From: Aptenodytes patagonicus
Taxonomy: Eukaryota; Chordata; Aves; Sphenisciformes; Spheniscidae
Assembly: GCF_965638725.1 (NCBI RefSeq)
Contig: NC_134974.1
Location: 2,564,143 to 2,628,142, forward strand
Direction of reading: 5' to 3'
Length of the DNA stretch: 64,000 bases
Shown here one piece after another: positions 61,001 to 64,000 of the stretch (position 1 is the first letter of the stretch; the number at the start of each line of letters is the position of its first letter). The notes beneath the pieces were generated by a model, which was not told the origin of the DNA, searched no databases, and saw nothing but the letters and a program-made list of their open reading frames with translations. The translations under genes and the position numbers were made by a program.

Positions 61001-62904
61001 ACTCGATGAAGGGTCTTTTCCAACCTAAATGATTCTGTGACTCATCCTGCAGCCCTGCGTTAGGGCAGTGCTGCTTTAGTGCTAATTAAGACAAGCCTCG
61101 AGAGCCGTATGCGCTGTAACCAACACTGAGCATCCTCGCCTTTAATTTCTGCATAGGTCAGAAGCAGCGAGTCGCCAGTTAGAGGGCTCAACGGAGGAGG
61201 AAGCCAGAGCAGCTCAGAGTAACCAGGCGCATAGGTGAGGCATGATCAGGCAGAGAGGGAGCTGTGCCTTCCCGGCGAGGATCCCCATGTCTCCGTTTGG
61301 GTGTTGATCCAAGGGTGTTTGCACGGGGCGACGTGTAGCCTGAACAGCTCGATGCTTCCTGTACTCGGGCAACAGGCAATCGAATCCCCACTAATTAAGG
61401 CAACCACTGCAGGCAGGCTGTGACAAGCCCTGGGTGTTAGCTGCGGGAGGGCCAAGCGGGTCATGCCGTCCGTAGGCAGTCCTGAAACCTCTCCTGTTAG
61501 TTGCCAGCGCACCGGAGAGCCCTGACCGCTTGGCCTATGTGAAATATGTACTCACAGACTTGGCCTCTCACTCAAGGGGCAAGGAGAGAAGCTGTGGTCA
61601 CCATATCCTCAGTAGGAAGCAGGGCAAGACCCAAGCTGGGAATTGGAGTTCCTCAGCCGGCAGGTTGCAGCCTTTTAGCTGTAGGATCGTGAAAGAAGTG
61701 GGGAAAATAACGGGGGTTACTAGAGTAAAGCAAGTTCTTCCACACCCCACCTTTTCTCCTTGGTGATGTGTCCTATCAGGCGCTCAGCGTGCTCATGTTC
61801 TATATCCTGCTGTCAGGCTATAGCCTGTGTTCAGAGCGTAAAAGGTTTGCCAGGGGCTTTTTCAAACAAGGGTGCCCCTGGAAGGGCTGAGACTCGCTGA
61901 GCTCTGGTGCTTCGTGGTTTCTTTGTGCCTGGACTGTTTTTACCCAGGACCATTTCTATATTGATGAGGTGCTTGAAGACTTCCGTAAAGAGACGCTGCT
62001 GCTTGGCTGGACAAAAGATCCTTGTTTCTAACATCTGAAGTTGCGTTGACTAGGGGGGATGATTTTCTAGGTGGTGTTTTGGGTGTCTGGCCCAGCAGGG
62101 ATCGTGTTGCCTGTGCCTCCATATTAAGCCTGCCTAACAAACGCCTCTGTGCCGTGCTGGGATGTTCCCGTTGGCTGGGTACAGCAGGGCAGCCCTGGAG
62201 ATGTGACTTATTGACAGCTCACTCTTAAAAACTGCTTTACAGGTCTCCCCCTTCTGTTTCCCCAGCGGCTCCCCAGGGCCTTCCATACCCGAGCGCTCCG
62301 CCGAGCTGAGAGAGCAGCTCGAAGACCTGCAAGAGACAGAGATAAGCTTTGTGAGTACTTCCCTGTTTAGGAGGAAAAGAGCGGCCCTGGAGGTGGATGG
62401 AGAATTGCGGGGTTTATGTGGTCCCTACTTGTGCTGGGAACACGGACACTGAGCGGGGATGTGTGAGTCTACCAGAGCAGGAGCAGATGTTCTTCATCCC
62501 CCTCTGGTATGCGAAGGCTCAGCCTGCCTTGTGCTAGGCACCGTTCGTGCTCTTAGTGATAATCTGCTGCCCCAACCGCCTTAAGTTAGATAAGCAGGCG
62601 GCAAAGCAGAGACGTTCCTCTTTCCTGAGGGCCCAGAGTGGGTCTGATGGCAGAGATAAAACGGGGTGAAGCTGACCAGGCTCATCTTGCTGTCCCTGCG
62701 GCGGATGATGAATACTCACAGACCCTCCTGTTTTAATGTAAGATGGTGGTTGGGGTAAGCCTGGACTCAACAGCCCCCTCCACTCTGCCTCTCCCAGGGT
62801 GGAGAAGGTTTAGGGGAAGACCAGGCAGGAGACCTCCTGCTGCTCTTCCTCAGAGGAAGGCAGACCCCTCCCCAGCATCTCCCCCTCTCTTCTCTTCACA
62901 GTGA
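37066..62904 (+). CDS. PIP5K1A: phosphatidylinositol-4-phosphate 5-kinase type 1 alpha, complete, 17 exons
   Basis: Exons 37066-37123, 48641-48675, 49453-49542, 52065-52195, 52607-52724, 52972-53124, 54293-54592, 55172-55377, 56047-56130, 56804-56852, 57268-57352, 57678-57815, 58518-58647, 59610-59690, 61157-61234, 62266-62350 and 62902-62904 (TGA opens the last exon) join into 607 aa. All introns are GT-AG. The kinase core spans about residues 65-437: Gly-rich loop GASGSLF with Lys176 (FIIKT), KYDLKGS (Asp241), KIMDYSLL (Asp304), metal-binding IID (Asp386) and activation loop FYAERFQRF. The enzyme makes PI(4,5)P2 at the plasma membrane and nuclear speckles. The start is AAGATGGCG, a good Kozak site. 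Weakest parts are exon 2 and the C-terminal exons 59610 and 61157, which have no clear human match and may be alternative; without them the length is about 554 aa, near human 562. Confidence 0.92.
45580..45622. repeat. perfect 21-bp tandem duplication
   Basis: GGCATCATGAATGCATTTTT plus G occurs twice back to back. Each copy contains the palindrome ATGCAT. It lies in PIP5K1A intron 1; no function is apparent. Confidence 0.8.
47021..47060 (+). mobile_element. CR1 LINE 3'-end fragment
   Basis: AAAGGTCTTTTCCAAGCTAA and ATGATTTTGTGATTCTAT match the conserved 3' end of avian CR1 elements, including the terminal ATTCTRTG-type octamers. It is truncated and immediately followed by a second copy. Confidence 0.75.
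47065..47178 (+). mobile_element. CR1 LINE 3'-end fragment (second, tandem copy)
   Basis: The typical CR1 tail includes GTTTAGTGGGACTTGGCAGT, GTTGGACTTGATGATCT and GGTCTTTTCCAACCTAAATG ending in ATTCTGTGA. A T-run at about 47,136-47,147 interrupts the element. It is 5'-truncated, as most CR1 insertions are. Confidence 0.85.
60961..61041 (+). mobile_element. CR1 LINE 3'-end fragment in a PIP5K1A intron
   Basis: GGTTTAGTGGTGGACTTGGC, GTTGGACTCGATGAAGG and TCTTTTCCAACCTAAATGAT ending TTCTGTGAC identify a 5'-truncated CR1 tail in the same orientation as PIP5K1A. It sits about 115 bp before exon 61157-61234. Confidence 0.85.
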
Positions 62905-63492
62905 AGCAACACGGAGACTGCCGCCATGGAAGCAGATTGTTCTGTGCTCTGCGTGGTCTGTGGAGTCTGACAAACGTTCAGCCCCTGTTGCTGACTTACT
63001 ATTTTTTTTTTTGAAAGAAATCTTATCTGGACAGAAACCTAAAAGCTGGAAGGCTGGGCTGCGCTTAGTGGGATAGTATTAACAAAGACCAAGCCAGCAC
63101 AGCTGAGCCTTGGACACCTGGAAGTCTCCTTACAGCAGAGCCCACCACTGTGCCCCTGCTGTCCTCCTTCCTTTCAAGCCTGGCGGGAGCAAAGCCGGCT
63201 GTCGGGAGGAGGAGGAGGAGGAACTGCTCCGCGTGGGCTGAAGCCCTCTGGAAAAGGGATCTGACTGTCAGGGAGTTAGCTGCTTACGATGCCGACACCA
63301 CAAACCTTGCGAGAACGGGCAACTCTTTGGAGTCATTGGGGGGAAACGGGCATTAGAGCCTCGTTGGGGCAGTTTGCGACAGAGCAATGTGGTTTTATTT
63401 TGTATTTTAAACAAGTTTTTAATTTAAATGTTTCTCTGAATTCAGTCATATCACTTCTTTTTAGTCCTGCAATATAGTAACTTTTTTTTTTT

Positions 63493-63498
63493 AATAAA
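63493..63498 (+). terminator. PIP5K1A: AATAAA polyadenylation signal of PIP5K1A
   Basis: TTAATAAATAGG with a following T-run and GTGTTCC (GU-rich) lies 590 nt after the TGA, a plausible 3' UTR end. The UTR 62905-63520 contains no intron-like signals. Confidence 0.65.
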
Positions 63499-63529
63499 TA
63501 GGTTTTTTTTCAGTGTTCCACCATAAAGT

Positions 63530-64000
63530 ATCTCATGTGAGAGAGGCAGAAAGGGGGAGCAGAAGTTGTACTGACCGTCGACGAGCTCCTCTCCTCCGCC
63601 AGCAGCCCCTGGCTGCCGGAGCCGCCTCAGTTTTCAATCTCGCATCGCCCCGAGACAGTGACGAGGAGAGCTAGGTGCTGCGCTGTGTTGCTCGGAGGAC
63701 TCCGAACGTGCAAAGCTTTTAAGACGTCAGGGAGGTTTTGGATTGCTTTGTTCCCCGGTTTTTAAACTAAGCCTTTTTGTCCCTTCTCCGCCAAGCAGGG
63801 AGTCGCAGGTGAAGGGAGATCTTTGTAAGGGGCACACTTTTTTTTTTTTTAAAAGTATTTCTTAAGCAAATGGACCAAACCCAGCCTGCTCCGTTCCCTT
63901 CTCCTGCCCTCCGTCCTGCTGCGGGCACCACGTGCAAAACCCTTCCCGTTTTTATAGCTCGGCTCCCTTTTGATATCTCGCCTGTGTCGCAGCCGCGGTC
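63530..64000. other. downstream flank of PIP5K1A, no gene seen
   Basis: GC-moderate sequence with a T12-13 tract near 63,840. PSMD4 follows PIP5K1A in mammals, but no PSMD4 coding sequence is present here. Confidence 0.5.

Overview
This window is vertebrate nuclear DNA and most likely comes from a GC-rich bird microchromosome. The reasons are 3' ends of CR1-type LINEs (two in tandem near 47.0-47.2 kb and one at 61.0 kb), short introns packed with G/C-rich minisatellites, and a gene order matching the conserved amniotic block GABPB2 - SEMA6C - SCNM1 - TMOD4 - VPS72 - PIP5K1A (human 1q21). The species cannot be named from the sequence. Gene identities rest on my recognition of the protein families; no database search was run. 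Exon borders were worked out by hand from splice sites and reading phase.

Layout. (1) 1-1.6 kb: AT-richer DNA with a possible poly(A) signal but no coding sequence I recognise. (2) 1.6-2.2 kb: CpG-rich promoter with several ETS (GABP-type) motifs serving GABPB2, plus a possible TATA promoter pointing left. (3) 4.48-14.03 kb (+): GABPB2, complete, eight coding exons, 447 aa, with a probable 3' UTR to about 16.4 kb. (4) 25.57-18.47 kb (-): SEMA6C, lacking its 5' end because of a 100-N gap at 25,574-25,673. It carries a one-base frameshift and an unusual GC-AG intron. (5) 25.78-27.06 kb (+): SCNM1, lacking only its first exon, which falls in or beyond the gap. (6) 32.55-28.18 kb (-): TMOD4, complete, nine coding exons, 347 aa. 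(7) 36.24-34.08 kb (-): VPS72 (YL1), complete, six exons, 365 aa. (8) 37.07-62.90 kb (+): PIP5K1A, complete, 17 exons, 607 aa in the full-exon model, sharing a roughly 0.8 kb divergent promoter with VPS72.

These neighbours do not form a pathway. They are a transcription factor subunit, an axon-guidance transmembrane semaphorin, a minor-spliceosome factor, a muscle thin-filament cap, an H2A.Z chaperone and a PI(4)P 5-kinase. The strongest shared-regulation signal is the VPS72/PIP5K1A promoter, with four perfect CRE octamers, a perfect 10-bp CLEAR/E-box palindrome and near-symmetric C17-18 homopolymers. The GC-rich core (about 17-37 kb) is notable because nearly every SEMA6C and TMOD4 intron is filled by its own minisatellite. 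One of these is a 31-bp array that stays open in all three frames of the transcribed strand. I saw no CRISPR, tRNA, rRNA or viral coding sequence, and no clearly new biological system. The most useful leads are the frameshift, the GC-AG intron, the missing LYSMD1/TNFAIP8L2, the CRE/CLEAR promoter and the minisatellite biology.
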